The notes beneath the pieces are model-generated. The model worked only from the letters and a program-made list of their open reading frames with translations. It did not search any database and was not told where the DNA came from. Below are positions 30,794-42,121 of a DNA stretch of 64,000 nucleotides, one piece after another. The stretch comes from Phaseolus vulgaris. Its lineage: Eukaryota; Streptophyta; Magnoliopsida; Fabales; Fabaceae. The stretch's first letter is position 1, and every line of letters starts with the position of its first letter. Position numbers and translations under genes: made by a program. Where the stretch lies: positions 29,349,987 to 29,413,986 of the forward strand of contig NC_023749.2 in NCBI RefSeq assembly GCF_000499845.2, written 5' to 3'.

Positions 30794-33362
30794 TCAGTCT
30801 TCAGCGGGAACCACCTTCCCATCCACCACCTCGTTGTTGAGGGACACCATGCTGAGATCCAGATCAGGGAATAAACAGGCGAACTGTTCCCGTGCAGCTT
30901 CGAATCCAGCAGCCAGAATTTGGGCAGAACTCAGATTAAGCTCTTCAATTTGTTTCTTGAGTTCTTCAGTTTGTTCCTTCAGCCCCTTGTTCTGCTGCTC
31001 CAGCTCTTCAACTAGCTTCTTGAGTTTTTCGTTGGTTTCTTGAGCCTGGAGAAGGTCTTCAGCAACCTTCTTGGATTCTGCTTGCACCTGGCCCAGTTCA
31101 GCAGCAATCTCCCCTTTTTCCTTGTTGGATTCGGCAAGCTCAGCCATGGCGTCATCCCTCGCTTTCTCCACCTTTCCAAGGAAGACCTCCTGGTCGGCTG
31201 ACCTTTCTTCCAGTTTCTTCACCTTGGCGGCGTCAGCTTTTATTGAGGCCTCTAGGTCAGCCACCTTAACGCGATAAGGTACAATCTTGCTCTCCAGCTC
31301 AATTTTCTCTTGGGCCAAAAGCTGCACCTTGTGGCGTAGATCGGTGGCCTCCTTGCGCGCCAACCGGAGCTCGGTGCTCATCGCATCTTCTACTCGGGAG
31401 TGTTCAACCTCCGTGAGTGTCAGATTGAAGGACAACTTCTCCACCTCAACCCTCATAGTGCTATTCTCAGTTCGAAGGTTGAAGAGGTCGTCCTGGAGCT
31501 TCCTGGTGGAGCTCTCCACAGCTCTAGATATAATGGTGGGGAAGTCTTCTACCATCATCTTCAGTTTAGCAGAGAAAGGCTCCCACATCCTCTTAACCTC
31601 AATGGAGAGACCTGCCTGTGGAGGCGCCGGTTGGGCCTGTTGTTGGCTCTCGCCACCACCTTCTTTAGTTGGTTGATCAGCAGGTGCTTCTTGGCGAGGT
31701 GGCGACGTCGGGGATTCAGTAATTAGAATTGGAGAGTTATGAGCAACTTCATCCCCGATTGGAGCAACGTCTGCGGCTGAGGCATTTGAAGGAGGACCCC
31801 CTCCAGCTGTTGCACAAGGCGTGGAGGCGTTCGGGGGGTCCTCCATGAAGTTTGGCTCGGGGGCCTCAACCGCAGGTGGCGCAGATGCCAATGGAATGGC
31901 TTGGACTGGTGAAGCAGGAGCTGGAGGAGGTGGCAATGATGGAGGAGGAGCAGGCGTAGACGGCGGTGTTGATGTCGGAAGAGGGGGCGGAGCAGGTGGA
32001 GAAGAAGGTGCCACCCTCTTCCTCTTCGTGACAAGGCCATCTTCAGTTGCCTCGTCGCTTTCCTCCTCCTCCTCGTGGACTACTTGGGGAGCTTTCCTCT
32101 TGGGTCTCCTGAGGACAAGTTTTTTCCGTTGGTTGGCGGGTTGGGCCTCAGAGGAAGTTGGGCCCCTGGGTGGCGATCTGCCTTGAGCAGCGGCGATCTC
32201 CACCACAGAGTTTGGCACGGTTTGGGAACCCGATGCCAACCCGTGGGTTCGGGCGAGCGCCCTCAGTTCAGCGAGCTTGCCCTGGCCCAACATATTTGCA
32301 TAGAGCAAAAATGCATGGGTCAGTTCAGAGAGAAAATAAATGCATAAGGCAATATGTAGCAAAGCAGATAAAGGGTGCAGAAAAATAAAACCAAAGTCTT
32401 GCGCACAACGCGCAAGACGCCCAGAAACAGTTAACAGAAGTAGTATTAGAACAAGAACTTAAGCGTTCTAACCTATTCGAATTTCGAGTTGGTCCTCGAA
32501 GAACTCGAAGAAGATGAGTGTGGTGGTGAGGAAGGTGATGTTGGCGTCCGCCACACTCTTCCAGAAGAAACAGAGATCTCTGTCCAAAGCGCCCATGCTA
32601 TCAGGACTTCTGGGTCTCCTGAAGCAGCTTTTGGACTCTTTGTTCCCCTTGTTTACCCAGTACAAGGGGAAACCGTCGAGCAACGACGCGTCTTTATCAT
32701 TGGGACGCACCTGGACGAATTTGCCCTTCCAGTCTTTATAGGATTGCTGGAAGATGGAGAGGATCGACCTCCCAGCAATCCCATTCAAGCTTACCCACAG
32801 GCAGTCTCCTGGGTGCTTGGCTTCGAAGAGAAATAAGAAGACATCCACAGATGCTGGCAACCCCAGGTGGTCGCACATGACTTGGAACGCCCGCACAAAC
32901 GCCCAGCTGTTGGGATGAAGCTGGGCGGCGGCGATGTTGAGCTCGGTGAGAAGCTCCCTCTCAAAGCGAGTGAAGGGAAACCTGAGTTTCACCTTCTTGA
33001 ACAAGGTTGTGTAAACGAAGCAGTAGGGTCCCCCGTTGTTTGCCTTGTCGTCAGCGCAAACTGGCAGGTCATGGGGGCAAGGTAGCACCGTCATCTTCTC
33101 GTCGTGCTCCTTGTGGAATGATTGGTGAGGCTCATCCCCCTTCGTCAATCGCAAAACTGCCCCAGCAGTATTCACAGAAGACGTTTCCCTCAACAAGGTC
33201 GAGTTGGCCCAGGGATATAGTTTTTTGAAGTCTGGGGCGGGAAGGTGCAGGCCTCTCAGCCTGAGAAGACGAAGCGCCACGTACTCGCGGTGGGTCGTGT
33301 GCTTGTGAAGAGGGGTTTCGTGAGGAAGGAGGAGGATTTGGGGTGATCTTTGAGCGAGTCAT
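30794..33362 (-). pseudogene. Element B antisense ORF, two exons
   Basis: Exon 1 starts MTRSKITPNPPP at 33,362, suffers a frameshift near 33,230, and then reads FKKLYPWANSTLL through FPFTRFERELLTELNIAAAQ and GFPLYWVNKGN to 32,473. These are block-for-block homologous with the antisense ORF of element A. A donor (G|GTTAG) follows. Exon 2 begins about 32,295: a Pro-rich and acidic region with a basic KRKR patch, and then ~280 residues of charged heptad-like helix (a probable coiled coil), ending NNEVVDGKVVPAED at 30,794. At the acceptor position of A (TGCAG|GT) B reads TGCAAAT, so the canonical AG is gone. A DNA- or RNA-binding role is only a guess; function is unknown. Confidence 0.7.
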
Positions 33363-33947
33363 TGCGCAAGCTGCAGGGGAAAAGAAAAGGAAAAACGATC
33401 AGGGTTCGCAGAGGCTGACTCGTTCATGAGAAAAGGCTGAAAAACGAACGAACGTAGGTTCGTTGTGACGCTGACAGAGCCCTAAGTTACGAGAAAGGAG
33501 AAATGGAGAAAACAACCCACAACGTATGCACCAGACAGTTAAAGGATGATGCGAATCGGTTAAAATGCAGGAAAAATCAGCAGAAGGAGGAAAGGAAGTA
33601 CCTTTTTATGATCGGAGGAGCGATGAAGGAAGTTGTTGATTCGCGAAGTTGAAGAACGTTGAGAGCTTTTTTACAGAAGAAAGTTGGAGCGTTTGAGAAT
33701 ACGAAGAAAGTGATGGAACAGTGGAGCGAAAAGGGGTTTAAGGGTTTTTCGAAATGGGTTTGGGAAGCGCAAACGTTAACTGAAGGCAACCGTTGATGAA
33801 GCCACGTGTCGAACGATGGGGAATGTTTGGTGGAGCGTCAGAGGAGCAGAAAGTGCAACCGCTTGGAATTCTGCGCCAGTGCCACGTAGATGACGTGACT
33901 CTTTTAGTCTTTTCGCTGGACAAGTCTTCGCTTAAGACTGGGGGGCT
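33363..33947 (-). other. Antisense-ORF upstream region and element B polypurine tract
   Basis: The segment between the antisense ATG and the 3' LTR has no open gene. The final bases (about 33,936-33,947, gactggggggct) are the polypurine tract, identical in element A. Confidence 0.55.
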
Positions 33948-34770
33948 TGTGTACCGCCCTGGTAGTCGGAAGTGATGACGTGGCATCCAGCTACAGTATA
34001 GGCGTGTTGACAAGGCGCCGGGTTGGCAGAAGGGAAGGAAGTCGGGGGGCTCGTGAAGTCGCCAGTTATTAAGTTGGCGTGTTCCGATCTCCAGCATACC
34101 AGAACCGGCGATCACCGGGTTAGAGATGAAGTCGCCAGATGTAAACTCAGGCGACCAAGTGATTGGAGATCGCCAAAGCAAGCACATCGCCAGAGATGAA
34201 GGTGGTGCAGATTATGAAGGCGGCCGGCGAGACCACAGGGAAGGTGTACGAAGGCATCCTAACTCGCCAAGTTCTAGTAGAGATCGCGCTCCCAAGATAG
34301 CTATGCACTGGGCAGTACCATGCATAAGTAACTTAGCCAAAAGAGAGTCAGAAGCAGCGCCCAAGTCAAGGAGGCTCCAGATGATGGCACGTGTACGACT
34401 GGATGCGAGCCACGTGTCCAGCTGCGTAACTGCCAGGAGAGAGAAAGTGGCCAGATATTTAAGGGTTTCCCAACGAACTTTCGAGGTACGGACATTCAGA
34501 TTACACTCTTTACGCTTGCGAGTTCTTGAGCATACTGTGAGAGAGAACATTGCACGGTTCCTTGAGAGTTCTTGAGCGTTATTGCTCTTAGTATTTGGTG
34601 GTTCGGTCACTAACTTGGGCGTTGGAGTGCGATCGGCCGCAGCGGCGCCGCTCTGTTCTTTTGCAGGTTCTTGAGGTGGATCTTGGCGGAGGACGGAGGT
34701 TGAAGCGGTGCACACGTCGATCCAAGTTTGACGAGGCAAGTTCCAAGGTTCAGGTCAACAGGCAGGATCA
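33948..34770 (+). repeat. Element B 3' LTR, 823 bp
   Basis: The LTR begins TGTGTACCGCCC after the polypurine tract and ends GGCAGGATCA. A TATA-like atatttaaggg lies near 34,451-34,461. It is complete and serves as the reference for the truncated 5' LTR. Sequence to its right is the protease of element E. Confidence 0.9.
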
Positions 34771-34970
34771 TATATCATATTGCCAAGGCCTTCCCAATAG
34801 AAGATGGGTTGCTTCCATGGGCACAACATCACATAAAACCTCATCTTTATACTTTCTTATAGCAAAAGTTATGAGGACTTGTTTATTAACCATGATTTCG
34901 CCTTCTTTACTTAACCATTGAAGTTTATAGGGCTTGGCATGAGAGATGGTAGGCAATCCAAGTTTATCTA
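34771..34970 (-). pseudogene. Element E protease, C-terminal half
   Basis: On minus the frame reads DKLGLPTISHAKPYKLQW, the KDEVLCDVVPMEA block and LLLGRPWQYD. This continues the N-terminal half at 35,961-36,242 once the solo LTR and one copy of its 5-bp duplication are set aside. The reading stops at the edge of element B. Confidence 0.85.
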
Positions 34971-35960
34971 TGATGGAGATTAAGAAGAAGTAGAGAATGA
35001 GGTTGAAGTTCAAGATGCTCAAAGACACATTAGCTCATCATCCTTTATACCTCAAAAGATTACAAGAAGCAAAGCTAAGGAGTTAGGTAGTGGGCTTCAA
35101 ATGTTTTCTCTTTTTATAGTTTCTTTTGTATAAAATTATAAAACATATAGAGTAGTGTTTAGGAAGGTGCTAAAGAGGCAAATGTAAGACACCTCCTTTG
35201 TATAGCACCTTTAGGCGCTAGTTTTTAGGAAAGATCTAGAAAGGTGCCTCTTCACTCTCCTTTAGGCGCTAGAATAGGAAGAGTTAAAAGGTAACCTTTC
35301 AAAGCTTCTCTTGTAAGTTTCCCTTGTACTTGTGATCGGTCTTCCTCATTATAAAAGAAAGGCTTAGGTCTTTGAAATAATAAGATTGATTTTGTGAGTA
35401 ATGAACCTCTACCAAATTGGTGAGTTATTGAGAGAGACTTGTGTCATCTTCTCTTCTAGTCTTATCTTGAGTGAATTCTTGGTCTCTCAAGTGGCGGCAA
35501 CAACACTCATCTTGAAGCCAACCATCCTTCAAGTGGCGTGCACATTTCCAAGAGCTCCAACCACATAAGTTTCCTTGTCCTTTTCATCTTCTTCTTCCAT
35601 TTCCATTCTAAAACAAACTCTAAAACATATCTTTGTTGTTTCTTGTTGATTCAATCGGTAGAACTTGTTTAGTTTGTGTTTATATTCGGTAGTTTTCTTT
35701 AGTTTTTTTTTCTTGTGGTTTTAATTGTGTTTCTTGGAGTTTCAATTGGTACTTTTTGTGTTCTTCCTTGTATCAAACGGTTCAAATGTCCAAAAATGGG
35801 TTTCTATGTGACTTTGGCTTGGTTACTTGTGTTTTGGTGAGTTCTTGAATGATTAAGAACATTGATCCAATTCTTAAAAAGTGCCTAATCATATTCCAAC
35901 TCTTATTGAATCCATAACATGTTCATATCATATCCCTATCATGTTATTGGAATCGCATCA
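34971..35960 (+). repeat. Solo LTR (E family), perfect TSD, 990 bp
   Basis: The segment begins TGATGGAGAT and ends AATCGCATCA. It is flanked by atcta at 34,966-34,970 and 35,961-35,965, and splits the protease of E exactly there. A TATA-like attataaaag lies near 35,350. Near its start a frame reads VQDAQRHISSSSFIPQ then ITRSKAKEL, the tail of a gypsy pol. The LTR at 282-1,225 is its inverted relative. Confidence 0.9.
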
Positions 35961-37279
35961 ATCTACCACTTTTGTGCTTTCCACATTTGCATAACTACCC
36001 ACATCTATGATCATGGAACATAACTTATTGTTGATAAGGCAGCAGGTGTGGAAAACATTTTCTCTTTGGGTATCATCCAAAGGTTTTGGAATTGTTCCCA
36101 ACATTGGCCTTAAGACCAATAAGTCACCTTCACAAGGTATCTCATATTCATTATCACTATGATATTTGGAAGGGGAGGGGGAGTTAGACCTAGAAGAGGT
36201 ATCACTATGTTCACTTACTACATGACCCCCCTTAACCATCATGGTTTGCTTTGTTGGACAATCGACCGCTATGTGCCTAAAACCTAAACATGTAAAACAT
36301 TTTTTACTTGAGGTTTTGGTGGTAGATTTAGGAGTGGAAGTGGAGAGTTTAGAATCCCTATAATTGTAAGTGGTCTCTTTTACAAGATTGGAGAGAAAAG
36401 TCTTAGAAGAAAACTTGGTTTTATTTTTCCCAGATGATTGGTAGTAGCTATCATAGTATTTTTGAAAAAGGTTTTCTTTGAAAGTTGTGTTTCAACCTTG
36501 ATGGCAAGGTGAACCAATTTTTCTAAATATGAATACTCATATAATTCTACCACATATTGAATTTCCCTTCTTATGCCACTTACAAACCTAGCCATTTTTT
36601 ACTTCTCACTTTCATGCATGTCTATTTTTGTTAAAGTTGTTTCATGTTCCTTAAAATAAGCATCCACACTTTGTGTAGCTTGTTGAAGCAGTTGGAGCTT
36701 CAACAAAAGTTCTTTCCTATAGTGTGGAGGCACAAATCTAGCGTGCATGCATTCTTTCAAATCCTCCCAAGAGACCACGGTTGGTCTCCTGTTTAAACCA
36801 ATGTCCATTACAATTTTATCCCACCATTGCATGGCATAGTCCAAAAATTCTAAGGTGGCTAGTTTTACCTTTTGGTCATCATGGTCCTCATGCACATTAA
36901 AAATTTGTTCTACCTTAGCCTCCCATCCTAAATAAACATTGGGATCACTTTCCCCACTAAAACTAGGCAACTTTACATATGGTAGAAAAGGCTTTGCCAC
37001 ATTTTGGCGCCTATCTTCAAAAAGATGCCTCTTCCATTCGTCTTCTTCTTCATGGTCACCGTAAGTTTGATAACTTCTTGAATCATATATATGATGATGT
37101 CGTCTTTCTCTTTAGGGTCTTTCATGTTGCAATTCTAATCTTTGGAGTTTTTCCTCCATTTGCCTCATGGCTTCATCTTTTTGTGCAATAGTCCTTTTGT
37201 CCACCGCCAATTCTCCCATAAGAAAAGCTTTTTGGGGAGATTGAGGCTTAGATGATTCACCACTTGAAATATGAGCCAT
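35961..37279 (-). pseudogene. Element E gag and protease N-terminal half
   Basis: The frame starts MAHISSGESSK near 37,279, with a helical segment (MRQMEEKLQRLELQ) and a stop. It then reads the gag core (LPSFSGESDPNVYLGWEAKV, AMQWWDKIV, FVPPHYRKELLLKLQ), another stop, MARFVSGIRREIQ and a shift. A CCHC knuckle (CFTCLGFRHIAVDC) lies near 36,256-36,300, followed by CLINNKLCSMIIDVGSYANV, the protease active loop (D-V-G-S). Several lesions make it non-functional. Confidence 0.85.
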
Positions 37280-38379
37280 CACAACAAGCAAACAAGAAAC
37301 ACAAGTAACAAACAATTAAAGAAAAGAAGTTAGAAATAACGTAAAGCTTGCGGCAAAATGAAACAAAAGCACTTAACCACTCAAGAAAAAATTGCTTCCC
37401 TTAACCAAAGTCTTGCTTGTGGTATGAACACTCTCAAGTGAAAAAGGTCAAAGCCACCACACTTGCTCAAAGGTAATTCACCACAAAACTTGAGGAAAGA
37501 AGAAAATACAAACAAGAAAAGGCTAAACTAAATTGGACGTAAGAGATAAGACAAAACTTTGAAAAAGAAGACAAACAAGAAAAGCACAAAAGAAGACTCT
37601 AAGAAACTCACTAAAATTTTAACTATGAAACTTTTGTGATTAGAAAAATGCTAAAGCAAAAGGATAAAAAATTCCCCAAAGTTGAAAACAATTTGCCAAT
37701 CAAGTTGAATCCATAGTTTTGGAAAATGATTTTCTTTACCAAGTGATAACCAAGATGCCTTTGGAAAACAATCTTTGCTGTTTTTTTTTTTGTTTGAAAT
37801 GTCACTTTTTTCTTGCTGTTTTGAAATGTGCGGTACTGTTTTGCTTTTTAAAATACCTTGCTGTCTTTTTTATATACTAATGTGACTTATGGCAAAGAAT
37901 GAGCATAGGTTGCATCATGCAAATTTTTCAAGAACTTTCAATTTTTACAAAAATGTTTGGTTGGATTCAACATAATTGAACACTTGAAATCATGTGTTTG
38001 GAACTTAAAATCAACTTCTAGTAAAACAAGTTTCTAATTAATTAGTAAACTCCACAATTAAAAGCAAGTAAGAACAATCAAAACAAGGACACCTAGAACA
38101 CTAATGAACATAAGACTCAAAGGAAAAGGCAAGATCAATAAAATACATAACAAGAAACATATTCAAAACAAAAAATGCTATGAATATAAAGAAAGGCTGA
38201 AAAAAATAAGGTGTTGGAAAATTAACATCAAGAAAATAATGACAAGAATTTAAAGGTACTTGAATTTAAAAAGAACAAAGTAAAGGTACTTGTATTTAAA
38301 GACAAGAATTAAAGGTGCTAGAATGTAAAGAAATTGTAAAGTGCCAAATCAACTCAAGCAAATTAAGCATAAGAACCTA
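37280..38379 (-). other. Element E leader
   Basis: About 1.1 kb of AT-rich untranslated sequence lies between primer site and gag. No gene or structured RNA was recognised. Confidence 0.55.
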
Positions 38380-38395
38380 AGCTCTGATAACCACA
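38380..38395 (-). promoter_or_regulatory. Element E primer binding site
   Basis: On minus tggttatcagagct follows the LTR end CTCATATCA. It resembles the tRNA-Met-type site tggtatcagagc with one inserted base. Confidence 0.7.
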
Positions 38396-39356
38396 TGATA
38401 TGAGTGGATTTTGGGATTGTTCATTTGTTTGGTGACATTTTACTTAGATTTGGATTTTAAGACAATTATAGGTGATAACCTAAGGAAAATTCCCACGGGA
38501 CATTAACTTAACCAAGTGGTTAAGTAGATGTGAAGGTTCATTTCCATAAGGCAAAGAGAAAACACAATTGAATGGTGATTATGATGATAATGATTGGCGG
38601 AAATTGAACAAGCAAACTAAGAACACAAGAATGGACCGAATTGTAAACAAGGAAACAAAACTGAGAATAAAAGTATGAAAACCGAATTGACACAAACATA
38701 ACAGGAATGGAATAATGGAAGAGTTGAAGAAAGAAGAACTTATGAATGGTGAAAGCTAGGATGAGACACACCACTTGATGGGATGGAATCACCAAGATGA
38801 GTGCATGGAGGCCTCCACTTGAGAGCTCATTTCTCACAAGATAAAACCAATTTAGGAGGAGATTCTCTCACTCACAGATCACACAAAAATTGTTCATAAT
38901 TTCTTTACTCTAATTTCAACTTGTTAATACATGAGGTAGGTCTCCCTATTTATAGATTTAGGAGCCTTTGGAAGAGAAGAAAAGTGGGTAGAATGGGAAG
39001 GCACAAAATATGGTGCGGCTAGGTGTTGATATTGGTCAATGCCGCACCATTCCACATGTTCCAGAAGGTAGAGTTTCCTTCCTACCCTAATGGACATCCT
39101 ATAGGCCCAATCTTATGTCTTCACCTACAAATTATTCCATTTAAACCTACTCTTGCTTATTCTACTATTTGGACCCCTCAAGTGAGCCCAACTTGTTTAC
39201 AACATTTTTCTAGACATTAAGAAGACTAGCAGAAAGAACTTTAGGTGCTCTGGTCCTTGTCCAATTCTCCCTTTGGTGAGGTCTCTACTTTGAGAGGACT
39301 TTGCTTTGTATGCTTTAACATCCTTGGTCATCTCCTTGTGGGTTTGGTTTGCATCA
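38396..39356 (-). repeat. Element E 5' LTR, 961 bp
   Basis: On minus the LTR begins TGATGCAAACCAAACC, close to the TGATGGAAACCAAG start of the 282-1,225 LTR, and ends CCACTCATATCA. A TATA-like ctataaatagg (minus) lies near 38,945-38,957. Its right edge abuts D gag-linker sequence. Confidence 0.75.
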
Positions 39357-40490
39357 TCTTCTTTCATCCCTCCTTTCATTCTTTCTATTTTCTCTTTTTT
39401 CAAGTTGTTCTTCCCTCCTTTCAACATATTCTCTGCCTCTTGCCTCTTACTCTGGGCTCTATCTCATCCTTATCCCTCCATCTCGAACAAAGCGTTTCAA
39501 TTGCCCAGCTTGAATTAGTTCTTCAACTCGGTGTTTCAAAGCTACACATTCTTTTGTATGATTACCATGATTCTTATGATATTGAGAATTATTACTTTGA
39601 TCAGCTCGATCTGTTGTTCTCGCTTTCCTTGGTTTGGGAATTACTTCGGTTGCCATTGTCTCTTGTAGTATTCATGCTCTGGTGATGCTCAATGGTGTGT
39701 ATTGTTGAAATTTTCGGCCATTAGGTAATTCTCTTGCCCTTCTATTTTGATATCCTTCTTCCTTTTCATTTGTTTTCTTCTAATTCCTAACGTCTACCCT
39801 CACTTGATTTCGAAACTCCCTTAATTCCTCCATCTGCATGAACTTCGCTACACGCTACCTTAACTCATCAAGATTTGTTGTCGGTTTTTTACATAGGCTA
39901 TCAGCAAATGGTCCCGACCTTAGTGCTATGATCATATGATGCACAGTGACCTCCAAACTAAGATTTTGGATACTTAACGCTACTTTTCCAAAGCTTTCCA
40001 TGAATACTCCCAATGATTCTCCCTTTTCCTGCCTTATATTCACTAAGGCAATTGAAGTCAGATGATGTGGCCGACTTGGAGCAAATTCAGCTCCAAAATT
40101 TTCTACTAAAGTGTCGAAACAATCGATAGATAATGGTGGTAGCCAAGTAAACCAACTTAGAGTCGCTCCCTTCAAAGATTTTGGGAATACTCGACACATA
40201 ATGGCATTCCATGTATACAAACTTATCTGCGTTGTGTATACTGCAATGTGTTCATTAGGATTTGTACTTCCATCATACTTCTCCATGGTTAAATTCTTCC
40301 AATTTTCAGGAAATGGAGTTTGTACAATGGTTTCAGAGAACGGATGTTTTCTGACAGACATCGGAAGCCTCTGGTAATCTCTTCCTTGTTGCTTTGAAAC
40401 TTTCTTCGTTGTGAACCCTTTGGTGGACTTGTGTTCTTGGTTGAACAATTTCAAATGATGTGTTTAAAACTGTTTCTTTGTTTAACTTTT
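39357..40490 (-). pseudogene. Element D gag
   Basis: On minus the open part 40,454-39,858 has gag blocks: YDGSTNPNEHIAVYTTQ, LKGATLSWFTWLPPLSID, then EFAPSRPHHLTSIALVNIRQ. A stop at 39,855 is followed by VAKFMQMEELREFRNQ and, further on, the Cys/His segment YHKNHGNHTKECVALKHRVE (about 39,520-39,580) and LIQAGQLKRFVRD. The rest of gag is cut at the LTR of element E. The blocks match the gag of A and B. Confidence 0.85.
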
Positions 40491-40683
40491 ATTTCATGTA
40501 TTCATTTTCTGCTCTCAACATACTCAACTCCTCTTCATTACTCTTCTTCAACGATTTGAATTCTCTCTGTAAATGCATAAGCATAACCATCAGGATATCA
40601 TTCTGATTGTCTCCCTGCTCACCAAACTATTCTTCTCTTCTACTCATCTTCTTACCCTTTTCTGCTGACTTGTTTCCTGGGTC
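40491..40683 (-). other. Element D leader remnant
   Basis: Short untranslated segment between primer site and gag; nothing else is seen. Confidence 0.5.
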
Positions 40684-40700
40684 CCACAGTAGGCACCAAA
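40684..40700 (-). promoter_or_regulatory. Element D primer binding site
   Basis: On minus tggtgcctactgtggga lies two bases after the LTR end, a variant of the ggcgcccaccgtggg site of A and B. Confidence 0.65.
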
Positions 40701-40701
40701 A

Positions 40702-41217
40702 TGTTCTAGCAAGGGCCTAGAAGCAAACTTCTTCTTCCTTAATTGATTAACTTCTCGATCTTCTTTCTTGGTGCGAACTCTCGGTCTGGGCTTTTGGGTT
40801 TAGGTTTGCTACTCTTCTATTTTGGGCTTGGGCTTCAATATGACTTGAGGACTCTCGCTTCTCTGGGCTAGATCAACGGGATCTCTCGGTTACCGGTCTC
40901 AGTCTCCTCTCATAGGTGGGTGTGTGTACCGGCAAGGTGCTCCGATGCCAAACTTAGAATTGGTATTAGTTAATCATCAGATAAATTCACTCTACTTACC
41001 TCTTGGATTGGTCATCTATTTATAATGCTCTCTTATTGGGCTCAGAAGCTGTTTTGGCTTTTTCTTTTTGTACCTAATATTTATTAAACACACACTTGCA
41101 CATTTACGTCTATTTTGTGGGTTTTGCTATAGTAGTTAATTTAATTTTCTTTATTTATTTTTTACCTTTCACTCAATATTTCGGTCCAACCTTTCGACTG
41201 ATGTTTCGACCTAGACA
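40702..41217 (-). repeat. Element D 5' LTR
   Basis: On plus the segment starts TGTTCTAGC and ends CTAGACA, with the primer site just inside. A TATA-like attataaatag (minus) lies near 41,016-41,026. The cggtccaacc repeats near 41,183-41,200 recur in the stub at 10,071-10,169. Confidence 0.6.
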
Positions 41218-41589
41218 GTACATATAATAATGATAATATTATTTTAATATAAACTCTATGAAGTTTTTTAAAAATAAAAAAGGTTTTTTCACAAATAATA
41301 TTTTTAATTTCCAAAGACCCACATCTTTTGTGATTCATATTAAACTAGTGTAAAAAGAGTTTAACATAAATAATTATTTTTTATTTCGTATCAAAATATT
41401 TTTATCAATAAAAAGATTCTTATGAAAAATTGGAGATGCTTTAACATTCATTATAGCCATATATTGACTGATGGGGCGATTTTTATCAATATGCTCTATC
41501 CCCACTTTAACTGAATCAAACATTATGAAGAAGTGATAATTTTATTCTCTTTATCAAATGTGCATACCATTTCCATCATAATGGTATCT

Positions 41590-41651
<62 letters not shown>

Positions 41652-42121
41652 TAATAACAATATTATTATTATTATTGATATTATTATTATTATTAAACTC
41701 CACTTTTTTCGTTTTGTGTAACACTTTCTTCAAGAAAGATAATTTTAAAATTGCTTAAGATGTCTCCGTGTATACAGGACAATCAAATCCAAGTAGAAAA
41801 TAATTTAATAATTTAAATTTATCATAAATATACTAAGTTTAGCACAAAACTTTTACTGATCAAGAAATTATTAATATATCACTACTACAATTTTTAAAAT
41901 ATAAGTAAACAGATGCTATTTGATTTTATATTTATAAATTTCAAAGTGATGTAAAATTTTATTTATAGTTGATTATTAGAGAAAAAATATTATTGCGGGT
42001 ATAGGGTGAACTATTGATACATGATTAATGAGAAACACCACGTTTCCACTCACATGCATATGCACCGGTCATCATTCCGTGCTGTTGTAAGCAAAAACCA
42101 CCATAATTTAATAACATGGTA
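41218..42121. other. AT-rich flank, no gene
   Basis: No coding frame, RNA gene or element domain was recognised apart from the simple-sequence tract listed separately. Confidence 0.6.
41595..41696. repeat. (TA)n microsatellite followed by TAA-rich tract
   Basis: About 25 uninterrupted TA units run from 41,595 to 41,645 and are followed by imperfect ATT/TAA triplets to 41,696. The small ORF spanning it is meaningless. Confidence 0.95.

Larger units (their letters stand above)
23109..34770 (+). mobile_element. Element B: young Tat-type Ty3/gypsy retrotransposon
   Basis: The element has a 5' LTR (truncated), primer site, gag-pro, RT-RNase H-integrase, 3' tandem repeats, an antisense ORF, polypurine tract and a complete 3' LTR. 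Over the ~615 bases the LTRs share I noticed only three differences, which marks a recent insertion. Coding lesions are few: an in-frame TAA between gag-pro and pol, a TGA in integrase, and an in-frame deletion in the second RNase H. It sits in the protease gene of element E on its right side; its left flank is D. Confidence 0.9.
34771..39356 (-). mobile_element. Element E: minus-strand gypsy, right half only
   Basis: From right to left it has a 5' LTR, primer site, leader, gag with CCHC knuckle, and protease. The protease is split by a solo LTR and cut off by the 3' LTR of element B at 34,770. RT, integrase and the 3' LTR of E are absent from the window, apparently lost in the deletion that also truncated B's 5' LTR. 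E is inserted in the gag region of D. Confidence 0.75.
10071..41217 (-). mobile_element. Element D: old minus-strand gypsy element, host of nested insertions
   Basis: Scattered minus-strand pieces are collinear with one gypsy element. They are a 5' LTR (40,702-41,217) with primer site, gag (39,357-40,490), a gag-protease junction and protease (22,549-23,108, partly repeated at 11,922-12,563), integrase C-terminus (10,785-11,296), a 3' non-coding region and a 3' LTR stub. Each gap is filled by a younger element or marked by a deletion. The reconstruction is inference from order, strand and family resemblance; the pieces could also come from two related copies. Confidence 0.55.

Noticed and set aside
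41533..41721. Ile/Tyr repeat ORF
   Set aside because: Translation of a (TA)n and TAA-rich microsatellite.
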